Position numbers and translations under genes: made by a program
Assembly (NCBI RefSeq): GCF_001653135.1
Contig: NZ_BDDS01000003.1
Span: 62,001-126,000, forward strand
Source: Pseudoalteromonas neustonica
Lineage (GTDB): Bacteria; Pseudomonadota; Gammaproteobacteria; Enterobacterales; Alteromonadaceae
Length of the DNA: 64,000 nt
Direction of reading: 5' to 3'
Notes under the pieces: generated by a model
Told to the model about the DNA's origin: nothing
What the model saw: the letters and a program-made list of their open reading frames with translations, nothing else
Database searches by the model: none
In this document: positions 1-9,569 of the stretch, one piece after another
Layout: the number at the start of each line of letters is the position of its first letter
Numbering within the stretch: position 1 is the stretch's first letter

Positions 1-185
1 AACTATGAAATGCTTTAAAACTAGGCATTCTATCAATTGTATTAAATAAGTAACCAGTGAGAGCTGCGAATTAACAGCGTGCAACATTGAATCGTATTTT
101 AATGCAAAGATATTTTACATGCTTAGCCAATGCATGTACTGACAACAACCCATGGTAACAACATTACATAATAACGGGAACGACA

Positions 186-2927
186 ATGAAACACTGCAAT
201 AACCGCTCAATGCGCCCTCTCATGTTACTTTCACCTATTGCGCTTGCTATAGTCACAACCACTAGCCCAGCATTATTCGCTGCAGAACAAACCACTGCAA
301 AAAAGCAGCCTGAGGTTATTACTGTTACTGGTTCGCGTATTCAGCGCACAGAGCTGGTATCAAGTAGCCCTGTTATGAGTGTTGACGAAGTACAAATTCA
401 ACTCGACCGCGCTGTTAATGTTGAAGATATAACTGCAAAACTTCCGCAAGCCGCAGCGGGTGCAAATAGCACTGGGGCAACAGTCGGTGATTCATTTGGT
501 TCATCAACAATCGATCTTCGTGGCCTTGGGCAAAACCGAACATTAGTGTTAATTGATGGTACCCGTGCAGTTCCTTTTAGTTTTCGTAATTCGGTTGATG
601 TAAATATTATTCCTGCTGGGCTTATCAAACGTGTTGATGTACTAACCGGTGGTGCCGCGGCTGTATATGGCGCCGATGCAGTTGCTGGCGTAGTTAACTT
701 TGTACTTAATGATGACTTTAATGGCGCTGAGTTTTCAAGCAGTTATGAAACGGCGGATGGGGGGAATGAAAAACTCAATTTTGAAGCCATTTTTGGTGGC
801 GATATCGCGGATGGCAACGGTCACGTTACTGGTTACTTAGGCTATTCAGAACGTAAAGAGTTACTTGCCGGTGAGCGCGATTTCGCACTAAAAAATAGCG
901 CAACGATGATCAATAGTGGTGGTTTTTATACCGATGTAGCCTCAGGAAATAGTATCGCTATTAATGATGCAGGGCAAACAGTCGCTGAACGTCAAACCAG
1001 TGATTTCACCCGTCAACGTTACTTAACCCAACCAATGGAAAGACTTTCAGCTGGGTTGCTATTCGATGTAGATGTTGCTGATAGCGCCATTGCTTATGGC
1101 CGTGCGATGTATTCTAAAGTCACAGTGAATGGGGCTGGTGCCAGCGGCCAGACGCCTATATTTGTTAATGAACAGGTTACGCTCAGCCAAGATAATCAAT
1201 ATATTCCTGCTGCATTACGCCAACAATTAACATTTGATACCGAAGGTAATGCACTCGTCAATGTAGAGCGAAACTTAGGGCTCGGTGTACAGCACACTAA
1301 AGCCGTACGCGACTCTTTACAATTTCAATTAGGCTTAAAAGGCGATATTACTGATTATTTACGTTACGACATTTACGGCCAGTATGGTCAAACTGATGAA
1401 GTAGCTACGCTTTATAATAATGGCTATAAAACGGATAGTAACGGCAATAGTCGCTTTGCCAGTCTTGCTAATACTAAGGACATTTTTGATCCTAACCTTG
1501 ATTTGAGCAGTTTTAGCGACCCACTTATATACACTACTCGTGAGCGCACACAAAGTGTATTTGCTGCAACACTATCAGGGGATTCAAGCCCTTTATTTGA
1601 ACTACCAGCAGGCTATGTTGATTTTGCAATTGGCTACGAATACCGTAAAGAAACCGGTAAACAAACCCCAGGGGATGCGTTTAGAAACCGTACTAGCTTT
1701 GCCGCTGTAAGCGCCTTCGATATGGATGCCAGTTTTAGCAGTGAAGAATTTTATGCTGAAATTTTAGTGCCTATTTTAGCTGATATGCCCTTTGTAAAAG
1801 AATTAAGTTTTGAAGGTGCTTATCGTATTTCTGATTACTCAAATACCGAAGCAGAAGACACCTACAAACTCGGTATTAATTGGGCAATCAACGACGACAT
1901 TCGTATTAGAGCAAACAAACTCACAGCCTTTAGGGCACCAAATTTAGGTGAGTTTGCCAGCCCAATCACTGCGCTTTCACTGGCCTTATTTGATCAAAAT
2001 AGTGATCAATTTGTTCCGCGTTTGGCTGGCCGCTACGATGGCGATCCTTGCTTACTAGGCACCGGTGACGCTACGCAATGCGCCGCTTTTGGCGCGCCAG
2101 CAGCAGGCTCTGTGTTTGATACCAGCCAAGCCGCTTATACTTACGGTGGTAACCCCGATATAAAACCTGAACAAGCCGAATCAGATACCTTAGGCGTTGT
2201 ATTCACCCCGAGTTATATTGAGGGCTTTGATCTGTCATTAGATTATTACAGCATAAGAGTAACCGATGCAGTAAGCCAAATTCAGCCAGGTGCTGCGCTA
2301 CAAAGCTGCTATATTGATAATCCAAACCCAAATAACCCACTGTGTAATGCCGTGCTTCGCGACCCTAATACCGGGTTTATTAGCACTGCGATCGTGAATG
2401 ACTTTAACCTTGCCGCTATTGAACAAACGGGCTTTGATCTTGCGGCTAACTACGTGTTTGATGCACCGATGGACTTAGGTGGGCGTTTTCGATTTTCTTA
2501 TCAAGGTAATTTTATTACCGAGCAGACTCGCCAAAATAACAGCACAGTAGCTGAAGTTGACTGTAAAGGTACGTATGGGAGTGCCTGCTCAGGCGACTTT
2601 GCCAGTATTTTACAAGCTGACTATAAGCACAGAGCAACATTTGACTGGCAACTTGATACTATGAATTTTCAGTTAGGCTGGCGCAGAATTGGAGAAGTAG
2701 ACTACGCTGTAGATAGATCAGAAACAATTTCAGCACAAAATTACATGGATTTTGCTGCGTCGTGGCAAGCAACTGACGATATTGCCGTTAACTTTGGTAT
2801 AGATAACTTGTTTGACAAAGCACCACCAACACCGGAGGTGGGCGCAAACCATTTTAATACTGTCAGCGATTACAGTGTAATTGGCCGTACAGTGGGTATT
2901 GCAGTTCGTTACTCACCACATTTTTAG
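186..2927 (+). CDS. TonB-dependent outer-membrane receptor
   Basis: This is a 913-residue outer-membrane receptor that should take up a ligand using TonB energy. It starts at an ATG and has a signal peptide ending near ALFAAEQ. A short N-terminal TonB-box-like stretch (EVITVTGSRI) follows, then a plug domain with the typical LRGLGQNRTLVLIDGTR and GGAAAVYGADAVAGVVNFVL blocks at about residues 110-175. The rest is a long beta-barrel ending in an aromatic residue (RYSPHF), as expected for BamA-dependent assembly. The sequence resembles the Alteromonadales receptors that often import sugars, peptides or other carbon substrates rather than siderophores. The substrate cannot be read from the sequence, because no transporter or enzyme gene shares its strand. 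A rho-independent terminator follows directly, so it appears to be a single-gene unit. Confidence 0.93.
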   Translation: MKHCNNRSMRPLMLLSPIALAIVTTTSPALFAAEQTTAKKQPEVITVTGSRIQRTELVSSSPVMSVDEVQIQLDRAVNVEDITAKLPQAAAGANSTGATVGDSFGSSTIDLRGLGQNRTLVLIDGTRAVPFSFRNSVDVNIIPAGLIKRVDVLTGGAAAVYGADAVAGVVNFVLNDDFNGAEFSSSYETADGGNEKLNFEAIFGGDIADGNGHVTGYLGYSERKELLAGERDFALKNSATMINSGGFYTDVASGNSIAINDAGQTVAERQTSDFTRQRYLTQPMERLSAGLLFDVDVADSAIAYGRAMYSKVTVNGAGASGQTPIFVNEQVTLSQDNQYIPAALRQQLTFDTEGNALVNVERNLGLGVQHTKAVRDSLQFQLGLKGDITDYLRYDIYGQYGQTDEVATLYNNGYKTDSNGNSRFASLANTKDIFDPNLDLSSFSDPLIYTTRERTQSVFAATLSGDSSPLFELPAGYVDFAIGYEYRKETGKQTPGDAFRNRTSFAAVSAFDMDASFSSEEFYAEILVPILADMPFVKELSFEGAYRISDYSNTEAEDTYKLGINWAINDDIRIRANKLTAFRAPNLGEFASPITALSLALFDQNSDQFVPRLAGRYDGDPCLLGTGDATQCAAFGAPAAGSVFDTSQAAYTYGGNPDIKPEQAESDTLGVVFTPSYIEGFDLSLDYYSIRVTDAVSQIQPGAALQSCYIDNPNPNNPLCNAVLRDPNTGFISTAIVNDFNLAAIEQTGFDLAANYVFDAPMDLGGRFRFSYQGNFITEQTRQNNSTVAEVDCKGTYGSACSGDFASILQADYKHRATFDWQLDTMNFQLGWRRIGEVDYAVDRSETISAQNYMDFAASWQATDDIAVNFGIDNLFDKAPPTPEVGANHFNTVSDYSVIGRTVGIAVRYSPHF

Positions 2928-2966
2928 TTAATCCAAAATTGCGACAGCAACACAGGATTAAACCCC

Positions 2967-2997
2967 AAAAGCGCACCCTGCCCGGTGCGCTTTTATT
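2967..2997 (+). terminator. Rho-independent terminator after the TonB-dependent receptor
   Basis: A GC-rich 7-bp stem (GCGCACC at 2971-2977 with GGTGCGC at 2984-2990) has a 6-nt loop, an A run before it and a T run after it. It lies 40 bases after the receptor stop. Confidence 0.85.
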
Positions 2998-3273
2998 TCT
3001 ATTAAGCTACTCATAGTAAAGTGGGTTTTAAGTGAATTATTCACAAAGAGGTTATGAAACGCTGCGCTGAAGAGGTAAATACGCTAGGTTCTAGAATTGT
3101 TCCGCAGTACGTCGCGCGAAACACGCAGCATTTTTGGTTTCTCATTTACTCTCATTCACTTCTCTTTGTGCAAATAGGTTTTATAGTTTGGGTTCAGCCC
3201 AAAATACCTCACCACAGAGCTGACTGAGAAAATAGTAATCGCAGCTAAGATCAATAAATGTCACCCAGCTTTG
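2998..3273. other. Intergenic region between convergent genes, no gene seen
   Basis: This gap lies between the receptor terminator and the stop of the minus-strand SMP-30-like gene. The only structure noticed is a short hairpin at 3187-3203 (TTTGGG / CCCAAA, 5-nt loop), which could be a weak terminator for the minus-strand gene. No convincing reading frame, repeat or RNA gene was found. Confidence 0.4.
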
Positions 3274-4113
3274 CTATAAAGCTAGCACTTCTATCGCGCC
3301 GCGTTTTTGCATTGTTACATAAAGCTTTGTTTGCTCTTCATTAAACGCAACGTTCGTTGGGTGCTGGCCTTTTAATGTGTATGTGTGGAGCACCTTGCCA
3401 GCTGGGCTTATTTTTAATATAACTCCTGCACCATAACGTGCTACAAATATATTCCCTTGATTATCAACCCGCATACCATCCATACCATGCTCGTCAAAAC
3501 TGATCAGTAACTGTTTATTGCTGATATTTAAATCACTATCAAGGTCATATTGCCAAATATTGCGCTGTACACTTTCGTTCACATAAAGTTTAGTATTGTC
3601 GTTATTGACCGCTACGCCGTTGGTAGTGCCCATTTTATTTTCAAGCAATACTGTTTGGCCGTCGGCATTTATTCGCCATAATTGCCCTGAACTATTTGCC
3701 CAATTAGGGTCGCTGGCAAACAGTGCACCGCGTTTTGTTATGGCTATATCATTAGGCTGGTTCATAGCGCTGTTGTGCGCAAATACACTAATTTGTTTCG
3801 TGTCTGCAGCTACTTTTAGCACATTATGATTTACGTAATCAGCAACATATAAATTACCTTGTGCATCAAATTGTAAACCATTACCAACGCTGTCATTAGG
3901 TAGCTTAACAAATAACTGTGTGTTGCCTGCGTTATCTACTTTGCCTATAGTCCCTTGCTGCGCAAAATTTACAGCGTATAAATGGTTTTTATAAAAGGCT
4001 GGTCCTTCAACACCTTGAGTGAAGGTGTTGTCGGTCACAAGATCGGTGCTTTGCTCGGCCAAAACGTAAGTACAACTTAATGCACATAAAAGTACAGGGA
4101 AACTATATTTCAT
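3274..4113 (-). CDS. Exported SMP-30/gluconolactonase-like beta-propeller protein
   Basis: This 279-residue protein has a clear signal peptide (MKYSFPVLLCALSCTYVLA) and is then built of repeated strands such as NGLQFDAQGNLYVADY, NDIAITKRGALFASDP and NGVAVNNDNTKLYVNE. These match the SMP-30/gluconolactonase/LRE (NHL-like) six-bladed propeller. Members of the family hydrolyse lactones or bind sugars, but the exact substrate is unknown here. The ATG is preceded by AGGAAAG. It lies 7 bases after the 137-residue exported protein upstream on the same strand, so the two are very likely co-transcribed and both act in the periplasm. Confidence 0.85.
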   Translation of the reverse strand: MKYSFPVLLCALSCTYVLAEQSTDLVTDNTFTQGVEGPAFYKNHLYAVNFAQQGTIGKVDNAGNTQLFVKLPNDSVGNGLQFDAQGNLYVADYVNHNVLKVAADTKQISVFAHNSAMNQPNDIAITKRGALFASDPNWANSSGQLWRINADGQTVLLENKMGTTNGVAVNNDNTKLYVNESVQRNIWQYDLDSDLNISNKQLLISFDEHGMDGMRVDNQGNIFVARYGAGVILKISPAGKVLHTYTLKGQHPTNVAFNEEQTKLYVTMQKRGAIEVLAL

Positions 4114-4120
4114 GTCTTTC

Positions 4121-4534
4121 CTAATTAAAGTTTTTGCTAGTGTAAATGGCTAAAATTGGATAGTCGGCTTCACCGAATGAGACTGTCACAGAGCGTAGTT
4201 CGCCATCATCGAGTTTAATCCCGTCAGTTAACGACGAGGGTCCTTTACGTGAGCCATCAGCAAATAATGCCATTAAGTGCGATCCTTCTAGAATACGCGA
4301 ACCCGACGCATCATTGCGCACAGTAATAACAGCCAAGCGTTTCCCCGCTTCGCTACTCATAAAAACAGAGTTAACTACACTAAAGTCACTATTTTTTGGC
4401 TTAATGCGAGCATCGTTCTCAAAGGCAAACTGCATTCCTTGTAGCCCAACTTGATCGACAGATAAAACATCGTTCGCCGCCGCGGAGATAGGTGGTAATA
4501 GACTACACAAAAACAATAAATGCATGTTTTTCAT
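4121..4534 (-). CDS. Small exported protein of unknown function
   Basis: This 137-residue protein has a signal peptide (MKNMHLLFLCSLLPPISAAA). The mature part has a beta-rich pattern, for example RLAVITVRNDASGSRILEGSHLMALFADGSRKGPSSL. No family was recognised with confidence. The start ATG is preceded by AAAGGATTGA, a good ribosome binding site. It is the first gene of a two-gene unit with the SMP-30-like protein (7-base gap), which suggests a shared periplasmic role. It may be an assembly or substrate-binding partner, but that is inference only. Confidence 0.7.
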   Translation of the reverse strand: MKNMHLLFLCSLLPPISAAANDVLSVDQVGLQGMQFAFENDARIKPKNSDFSVVNSVFMSSEAGKRLAVITVRNDASGSRILEGSHLMALFADGSRKGPSSLTDGIKLDDGELRSVTVSFGEADYPILAIYTSKNFN

Positions 4535-4803
4535 TTCAATCCTTTGTTCTTTACGTTTATTCTTTAACCACCGTTTTTAACATACCTAGTCCCTTTTTTC
4601 GAGCTAAATCTGTAGTAAAGCCCACTATTGCAGATATGCAAAAATCATTACCTGTACAGAGATAAACATACCATTGAATTTGTACACCGCGCCCTAACTT
4701 CATATCTAAACCTGCTGATTTACTGCTAACACCGTGAATGACTGAGCATTTAGATTTACAGTTTTTACGAATAGCATTTCTTTATAGAACATGGAGCCTT
4801 TTT

Positions 4804-5835
4804 ATGCAATCAATTGAAAATAGACAATTCACACTCGCATCTCGCCCATACGGCGCGCCTACCGATGAAAATTTCACGTTAAAAACAGTACAATTACCTG
4901 CACTTGAACAAGGTGACGTGTTGCTACGCACTATTTATTTATCGCTAGACCCTTACATGCGCGGCCGTATGAGTGATGCTAAGTCATATGCTGAGCCTGT
5001 TGCGATTGGTGAAGTAATGGTCGGTGCGACTGTCTGCCAAGTTGAACAATCAAAAAATGATCAATTTACGCAAGGCGAATGGGTATTGGCCTACACCGGC
5101 TGGCAAGAATACGCGATAGTAAAAGGTGACGGTTTAATGTCGTTGGGCCATGCCCCTAGCAAACCATCTTATGCGTTAGGTATTATGGGTATGCCTGGCT
5201 TTACAGCTTACATGGGATTATTGGATATCGGTGCCCCTCAAGAAGGTGAAACCGTTGTTGTTGCAGCTGCAACAGGACCTGTTGGCGCAACGGTAGGCCA
5301 AATAGCGAAACTTAAAGGCTGTAAAGTAGTCGGTGTAGCAGGTGGCAGTGATAAGTGCCAATACGCTGTTGATAAACTTGGCTTTGATACCTGCATAGAC
5401 CACCGAGCTGATGATTTTGCAGAGCAGTTAAACAAGGCGTGCGACAAAGGTATTGATGTTTATTATGAAAATGTGGGCGGAAAAGTATTTGACGCCGTAC
5501 TACCTTTACTTAATACCGCGGCCCGCATTCCTTTATGCGGACTAGTTTCACAATATAACGCCACCGAGCTACCACAAGGCCCCGATCGCTTAGGCATGTT
5601 GATGGGGCAATTACTCACTAAACGTATAAAAATGCAGGGTTTTATTATTTTTGATGATTATGGCCACCGTTATGATGAGTTTGCAGCTGATATGCAAACG
5701 TGGCTCAGTGAAGGAAAAATTCACTATCGCGAGCACCTCGTTGATGGGTTTGAAAATACCCTCAATGCATTTAACGATATGATCTCAGGTAAGAACTTTG
5801 GTAAAACTGTAGTTCAAGTAAATCAACCGCTTTAA
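4804..5835 (+). CDS. curA: NADPH-dependent enone/curcumin reductase of the MDR family
   Basis: This protein matches E. coli CurA (YncB) over its full length, with shared blocks LLRTIYLSLDPYMRGRMSD, GMPGFTAYMGLLDIG and DIYYENVGGKVFDAVLPLLN-like sequence. The family reduces carbon-carbon double bonds of alpha,beta-unsaturated carbonyls using NADPH in the cytoplasm and lacks the zinc of alcohol dehydrogenases. The nucleotide-binding motif is AAATGPVGATVGQ. The ATG at 4804 was chosen over an upstream in-frame ATG at 4738 because GGAG lies 7 bases before it and homologues start there, which gives 343 residues. A glutathione S-transferase gene follows 44 bases later, so the pair probably detoxifies electrophiles together. 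Confidence 0.93.
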   Translation: MQSIENRQFTLASRPYGAPTDENFTLKTVQLPALEQGDVLLRTIYLSLDPYMRGRMSDAKSYAEPVAIGEVMVGATVCQVEQSKNDQFTQGEWVLAYTGWQEYAIVKGDGLMSLGHAPSKPSYALGIMGMPGFTAYMGLLDIGAPQEGETVVVAAATGPVGATVGQIAKLKGCKVVGVAGGSDKCQYAVDKLGFDTCIDHRADDFAEQLNKACDKGIDVYYENVGGKVFDAVLPLLNTAARIPLCGLVSQYNATELPQGPDRLGMLMGQLLTKRIKMQGFIIFDDYGHRYDEFAADMQTWLSEGKIHYREHLVDGFENTLNAFNDMISGKNFGKTVVQVNQPL

Positions 5836-5879
5836 TATTATTTGCGCAGCAATTAATTGCTGCATGTTTAAGGACACAC

Positions 5880-6497
5880 ATGATTAAATTACATCACTTA
5901 AATAAATCACGTTCAAAACGTATTATTTGGTTACTAGAAGAGCTAAATCTGGATTACGAGATTGTTGCATATCAACGTAACAGTGACACTTTTTTAGCCC
6001 CTGATGAGCTTAAAAACATTCATCAACTTGGTAAATCACCTGTAATCGAAGACGAGGGTTTAATTGTTACTGAGTCAGGTGCAATAACCGATTACTTGAT
6101 CACAAAATACGGTAACGGTGCATTAGCACCAAAAGCGGGCACAAATGAATATGTAGATTACCAACAGTGGCTGCATTTTGCTGAAAGCTCTGCAATCTTA
6201 CCGCTGCTCTTAAAAATGTTTGTACAAAAAGATGGCGCTAAAACGCAATTTTTAGAAGGCTACGCAGACGCTGAATCAGCAAAAGTGATCAGCTACTTTA
6301 ACGACCGCCTTGAAGGTAAACGCTACTTAGTAGGCGACACTCTCACCGGTGCAGATATTATGATGTCGTTTATTGTCGAGATTGTTAAAAATACAGGTCA
6401 ATTAGCACATTTCCAAAATCTTGTACGTTATGATGAGCAACTACAAAGCCATGAAAAATGGCACACATCACAAGAACTCGAAGCTAAATACGATTAA
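5880..6497 (+). CDS. Glutathione S-transferase
   Basis: This is a 205-residue cytosolic GST. The N-terminal thioredoxin-fold domain contains the motif SPVIEDEGLIVTESGAITDYL, where the cis-proline and the ES pair bind glutathione. The C-terminal all-helical domain includes the N-capping LTGADIMMSF segment. The N-terminus HHLNKSRSKRIIWLLEEL is typical of GSTs annotated near reductases in gammaproteobacteria. The start has AAGGACACAC before the ATG. It is probably co-transcribed with curA, and a strong hairpin terminator follows its stop. Confidence 0.92.
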   Translation: MIKLHHLNKSRSKRIIWLLEELNLDYEIVAYQRNSDTFLAPDELKNIHQLGKSPVIEDEGLIVTESGAITDYLITKYGNGALAPKAGTNEYVDYQQWLHFAESSAILPLLLKMFVQKDGAKTQFLEGYADAESAKVISYFNDRLEGKRYLVGDTLTGADIMMSFIVEIVKNTGQLAHFQNLVRYDEQLQSHEKWHTSQELEAKYD

Positions 6498-6521
6498 AGC
6501 GTAATAGCTAATTATTTGCCA

Positions 6522-6556
6522 GTAAAGGGGTGTAAAGCCCCTTTACGTTTTATTTA
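6522..6556 (+). terminator. Rho-independent terminator after the curA-GST unit
   Basis: A perfect 9-bp stem (GTAAAGGGG at 6522-6530 and CCCCTTTAC at 6538-6546) has a 7-nt loop and is followed by GTTTTATTTA. The tail overlaps the stop of the convergent VanZ-like gene. Confidence 0.85.
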
Positions 6557-6946
6557 GTCATTAACGTTATGTGAGCTTTTACTTATAAGCTTGGTGAACA
6601 GACTAAAAGTTATAATACCTAAAATATCCGCAAGTAAATCAAACGCATCTAATGTTCTATTAGGTATGTAGTACTGACTTAACTCCTCCACAAGAGCAAG
6701 TAAAAATACCACCGTAGAGCCAACATATATATTGCATGAAATGAGTGAATATGACTTTAGTTTAAAGACAAAGTTAATGCCTAAGGTGAGCAGACCAAAT
6801 AGACAAAAATGTCCGACTTTATCGCCGTAGGGAATGCTTCTGACAAGTTCAAAAAAAATGCTATTTTGTCCTGTGTTGGCTAAATATATTACCCACGCAA
6901 TAAACCCGAGAAAGGCAACTGACAAACTAGAGATTAACTTATGCAT
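6554..6946 (-). CDS. VanZ-like family membrane protein
   Basis: This 130-residue protein has about four hydrophobic segments: an N-terminal helix, IPYGDKVGHFCLFGLLTLGINFVF, CNIYVGSTVVFLLALVEELSQYY, and LLADILGIITFSLF. The DKxGHF motif in the second segment and the EELSQ...R..DxxDLLADxLG pattern at the C-terminus are the signature of the VanZ-like fold. The function of stand-alone chromosomal VanZ-like proteins is not established. It lies alone on the minus strand, convergent with the GST gene. Confidence 0.8.
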   Translation of the reverse strand: MHKLISSLSVAFLGFIAWVIYLANTGQNSIFFELVRSIPYGDKVGHFCLFGLLTLGINFVFKLKSYSLISCNIYVGSTVVFLLALVEELSQYYIPNRTLDAFDLLADILGIITFSLFTKLISKSSHNVND

Positions 6947-7056
6947 AAATCGTTTTTAATATATCGTTATCGTTCAACAAACAATAACGGAGTAATATTT
7001 TAAATTCAATAACCTAGCATAAATCGAGTGACTATTTTTATTAACACGTTAGCTTA

Positions 7057-7374
7057 TTATATACCCGCTAACTCGCGTTCGGTAATACATTCGCCAGAGG
7101 CCATTTCAAACTCACGACACACCAGTGGTCGGTTTTCATAGATTGAGCACATTAAGGTGTTGCGATCGAGAGCTTGGCACCAGCCATCATCGGCACGTTT
7201 CATCACTTCGCTGCCCCATTTATCATATTCAATATAATGAAATGGCACACCGGTATCGGTCACTATACGTACCTCTAACTGACAACAACATGCTTGGCAA
7301 TTAGCGCATGTAACAGGCTCTGGTGTGTTAGTAACTGTTTTGATTGGGGTAATAGGGATGACGGTTTGAGGCAT
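7057..7374 (-). CDS. YkgJ family cysteine-cluster protein
   Basis: This 105-residue protein has a metal-binding cysteine pattern: CANCQACCCQLE near residue 23, WCQALDRNTLMCSIYENRPLVCREFE in the C-terminal half, and a final GEC. This is the YkgJ (UPF0153) arrangement, predicted to bind zinc or an iron-sulfur cluster. The cellular role is unknown. It lies 47 bases downstream of the RecQ-family helicase on the same strand, so the two are likely co-transcribed. Confidence 0.85.
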   Translation of the reverse strand: MPQTVIPITPIKTVTNTPEPVTCANCQACCCQLEVRIVTDTGVPFHYIEYDKWGSEVMKRADDGWCQALDRNTLMCSIYENRPLVCREFEMASGECITERELAGI

Positions 7375-7421
7375 AGCGGCTTACTAAAATAACGTTAGCC
7401 GCTTAGGATACACGAGCAAAA

Positions 7422-9359
7422 CTAACGTGCCAGTAGTTTCGCTTTTATTTCACTGTAGCGTTGCTGCTCGCACAATCCAAAACCACTCAGTTGCCGTACT
7501 TTATTACGGGCAAATAATGGCACGCTCATACCCGCTAAAAAACGACATTGGGTTTCTATACCGATATTGTTAAAACCTTTTGCGGCCAAGTGGCTCAATA
7601 ATTCATCCGTTCTTTGATAAATCACATCATCTGCAACATTGGTAGGCGTAATAGAGTATTCAAGCGTGACTGCTTGCCCACGACACACCGAGCAATGCCC
7701 GCATTGCTCGGGCGCTTTGTTGTCATCAAAATAGCGAGCCAAGTTATAACTTAAGCAGCTTTTTAGCTCAAAAAAGCGAATAAGTGCCGCTATACGCTTG
7801 ATCTCTGCTTGCTCCTTATCAACAAAGTAATTATGCAATTGCTGAGCAAGCTCAGGATTATTAATTACCTCTGTATGCACTTGATACACCTGAGTAATGC
7901 GTTTGGTTTCAAGCGCGATTAAGTTTTTCTCTGCTAAATAATCAAGCGCCGCAACCACCCGTTTTCTATCAACTTGAGCGGCTTGAGTGAGCGTATCAAA
8001 ATTAAGTGCGCCCCAGACTTTCTTAAACTGGGTGTGGCTGAATATTAAGTTTAAAAATGCTTGTCGTGTCGCATCAAAGTGACCAAGTAGCTGCGCTTTA
8101 TCAACCAAAAATTTATATTTAAAATCGGCGTAATATGCGTAAAGTGGCGTAATAGCACCTTGCATTTCAAGTTGAACGAGCAGTGTTTTAAGTGCAAGTT
8201 GACGAATATTACTGTCGCTAGATAGGCTATATTCTTGCATTTCCCAACGCTGTTGCTGATCTAAATGTTGGCGAATATCATTAATAACATGCTCTATACC
8301 ACTAAGCTCTGGCGTATCGCCATAAACAAAGTTTTCAACCGTGTTTAAACCATCTAAATTAGCCAGCGTAAAGCACTGCGATGGTTGTCCATCACGCCCT
8401 GCCCGGCCTATTTCTTGGCTGTAGTTTTCTATCGACTTTGGTAAATCATAGTGAATAACAAAACGAATGTCTGATTTATCAATGCCCATACCAAAAGCAA
8501 TAGTGGCAACAACGACATTGATTTTACCGGCCATAAAATCATCTTGAATACCATAACGTAGCGTATCTTCAAGCCCTGCATGATAAGCGACAGCGTGTAA
8601 GCCTTGGCGGCTAAGCTCTGCAGCAACTTGCTCAGCGCTGTGTTGTAGCGTCACATAAACAATACCTGGGCCTTGTTGATCGCGGACAATATTAGCAAGT
8701 GTACTGGCTTTATCAGCCGTTTTAACACTCAGTACCGATAAATCTAAATTAGCGCGATAAAACCCCGTTTGCACAATGCATTCTGGGGCTATTGCAAAAC
8801 GTTCGCTCATATCGCGTTTTACTTTTTTAGTGGCCGTTGCTGTTAACAATAGCACTAAAGGAATATTCAGCTCTTCACGGTAACGTGGTAGTTTTAAATA
8901 ATCAGGCCTGAAGTTATGGCCCCATTCAGAGATGCAGTGAGCCTCATCAACCACTAACATTGAAATAGCAACTTGATTAATAAATTCCCTAAAACGCTCA
9001 TTCTTAAAACGCTCTACCGACACCATCAGTATTTTAACTTTACCCGCGCGTACATCACTCATCACGGTGTGGCTTTGCTCACTGGTTTGGCTGGAATCTA
9101 AGCTTGCTGCATAAATACCTTTACTGTTTAAAAAACTAATTTGATCTTTCATCAAGGCCAATAATGGCGACACAACCAAAGTGAGATTGGGTAAATGTAA
9201 TGCGGTTAATTGATAGCACAACGACTTACCAGAACCTGTTGGAAAAATAGCCAGTGAAGATTGCTGATTGAGGAGTTGCTCAATCGTTTGCTGCTGTCCT
9301 GAGCGAAACTGATTAAAACCAAAATGTTGCTCAAGCGAAGTAATTAGCGAAGCCGTCAT
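7422..9359 (-). CDS. RecQ-family ATP-dependent DNA helicase
   Basis: This 645-residue superfamily 2 helicase unwinds DNA 3' to 5' using ATP and probably acts in recombination or repair. It shows Walker A (FPTGSGKSLCYQ), the RecQ DEAH motif with aromatic-rich loop (DEAHCISEWGHNFRP), TATATKK, GIVYVTLQHSAEQVA, FGMGIDKSDIRFVIHYDLPKS and QEIGRAGRDG. The C-terminal zinc motif is CGHCSVC. It differs from canonical E. coli RecQ: the RQC part is divergent and the tail has no clear HRDC domain. The ATG at 9359 was chosen because AAAGGAATAAC precedes it. A longer frame upstream has no such site. Confidence 0.9.
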   Translation of the reverse strand: MTASLITSLEQHFGFNQFRSGQQQTIEQLLNQQSSLAIFPTGSGKSLCYQLTALHLPNLTLVVSPLLALMKDQISFLNSKGIYAASLDSSQTSEQSHTVMSDVRAGKVKILMVSVERFKNERFREFINQVAISMLVVDEAHCISEWGHNFRPDYLKLPRYREELNIPLVLLLTATATKKVKRDMSERFAIAPECIVQTGFYRANLDLSVLSVKTADKASTLANIVRDQQGPGIVYVTLQHSAEQVAAELSRQGLHAVAYHAGLEDTLRYGIQDDFMAGKINVVVATIAFGMGIDKSDIRFVIHYDLPKSIENYSQEIGRAGRDGQPSQCFTLANLDGLNTVENFVYGDTPELSGIEHVINDIRQHLDQQQRWEMQEYSLSSDSNIRQLALKTLLVQLEMQGAITPLYAYYADFKYKFLVDKAQLLGHFDATRQAFLNLIFSHTQFKKVWGALNFDTLTQAAQVDRKRVVAALDYLAEKNLIALETKRITQVYQVHTEVINNPELAQQLHNYFVDKEQAEIKRIAALIRFFELKSCLSYNLARYFDDNKAPEQCGHCSVCRGQAVTLEYSITPTNVADDVIYQRTDELLSHLAAKGFNNIGIETQCRFLAGMSVPLFARNKVRQLSGFGLCEQQRYSEIKAKLLAR

Positions 9360-9569
9360 GTTATTCCTTTGTAGTAAATTCCCTAATAAAGGAAATAATA
9401 GCCGTAAATTTAACAAACTGCCATGTTACCTTTTTTGTGGCTTGATTTCTTTGCCTTTTTTACTGACAAATATATTTAAAAGGCGCACAATTAGCCTGTT
9501 GCCAAGGTATAGCCATACCTAAGTAGTTTACCCAGACTATTTAAGTATAATTCTTTTGAGGGCAACGTA

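Noticed and set aside
1..185. A regulatory element before the first TonB-dependent receptor
   Set aside because: No Fur-like box, riboswitch-like fold or clear promoter could be supported.
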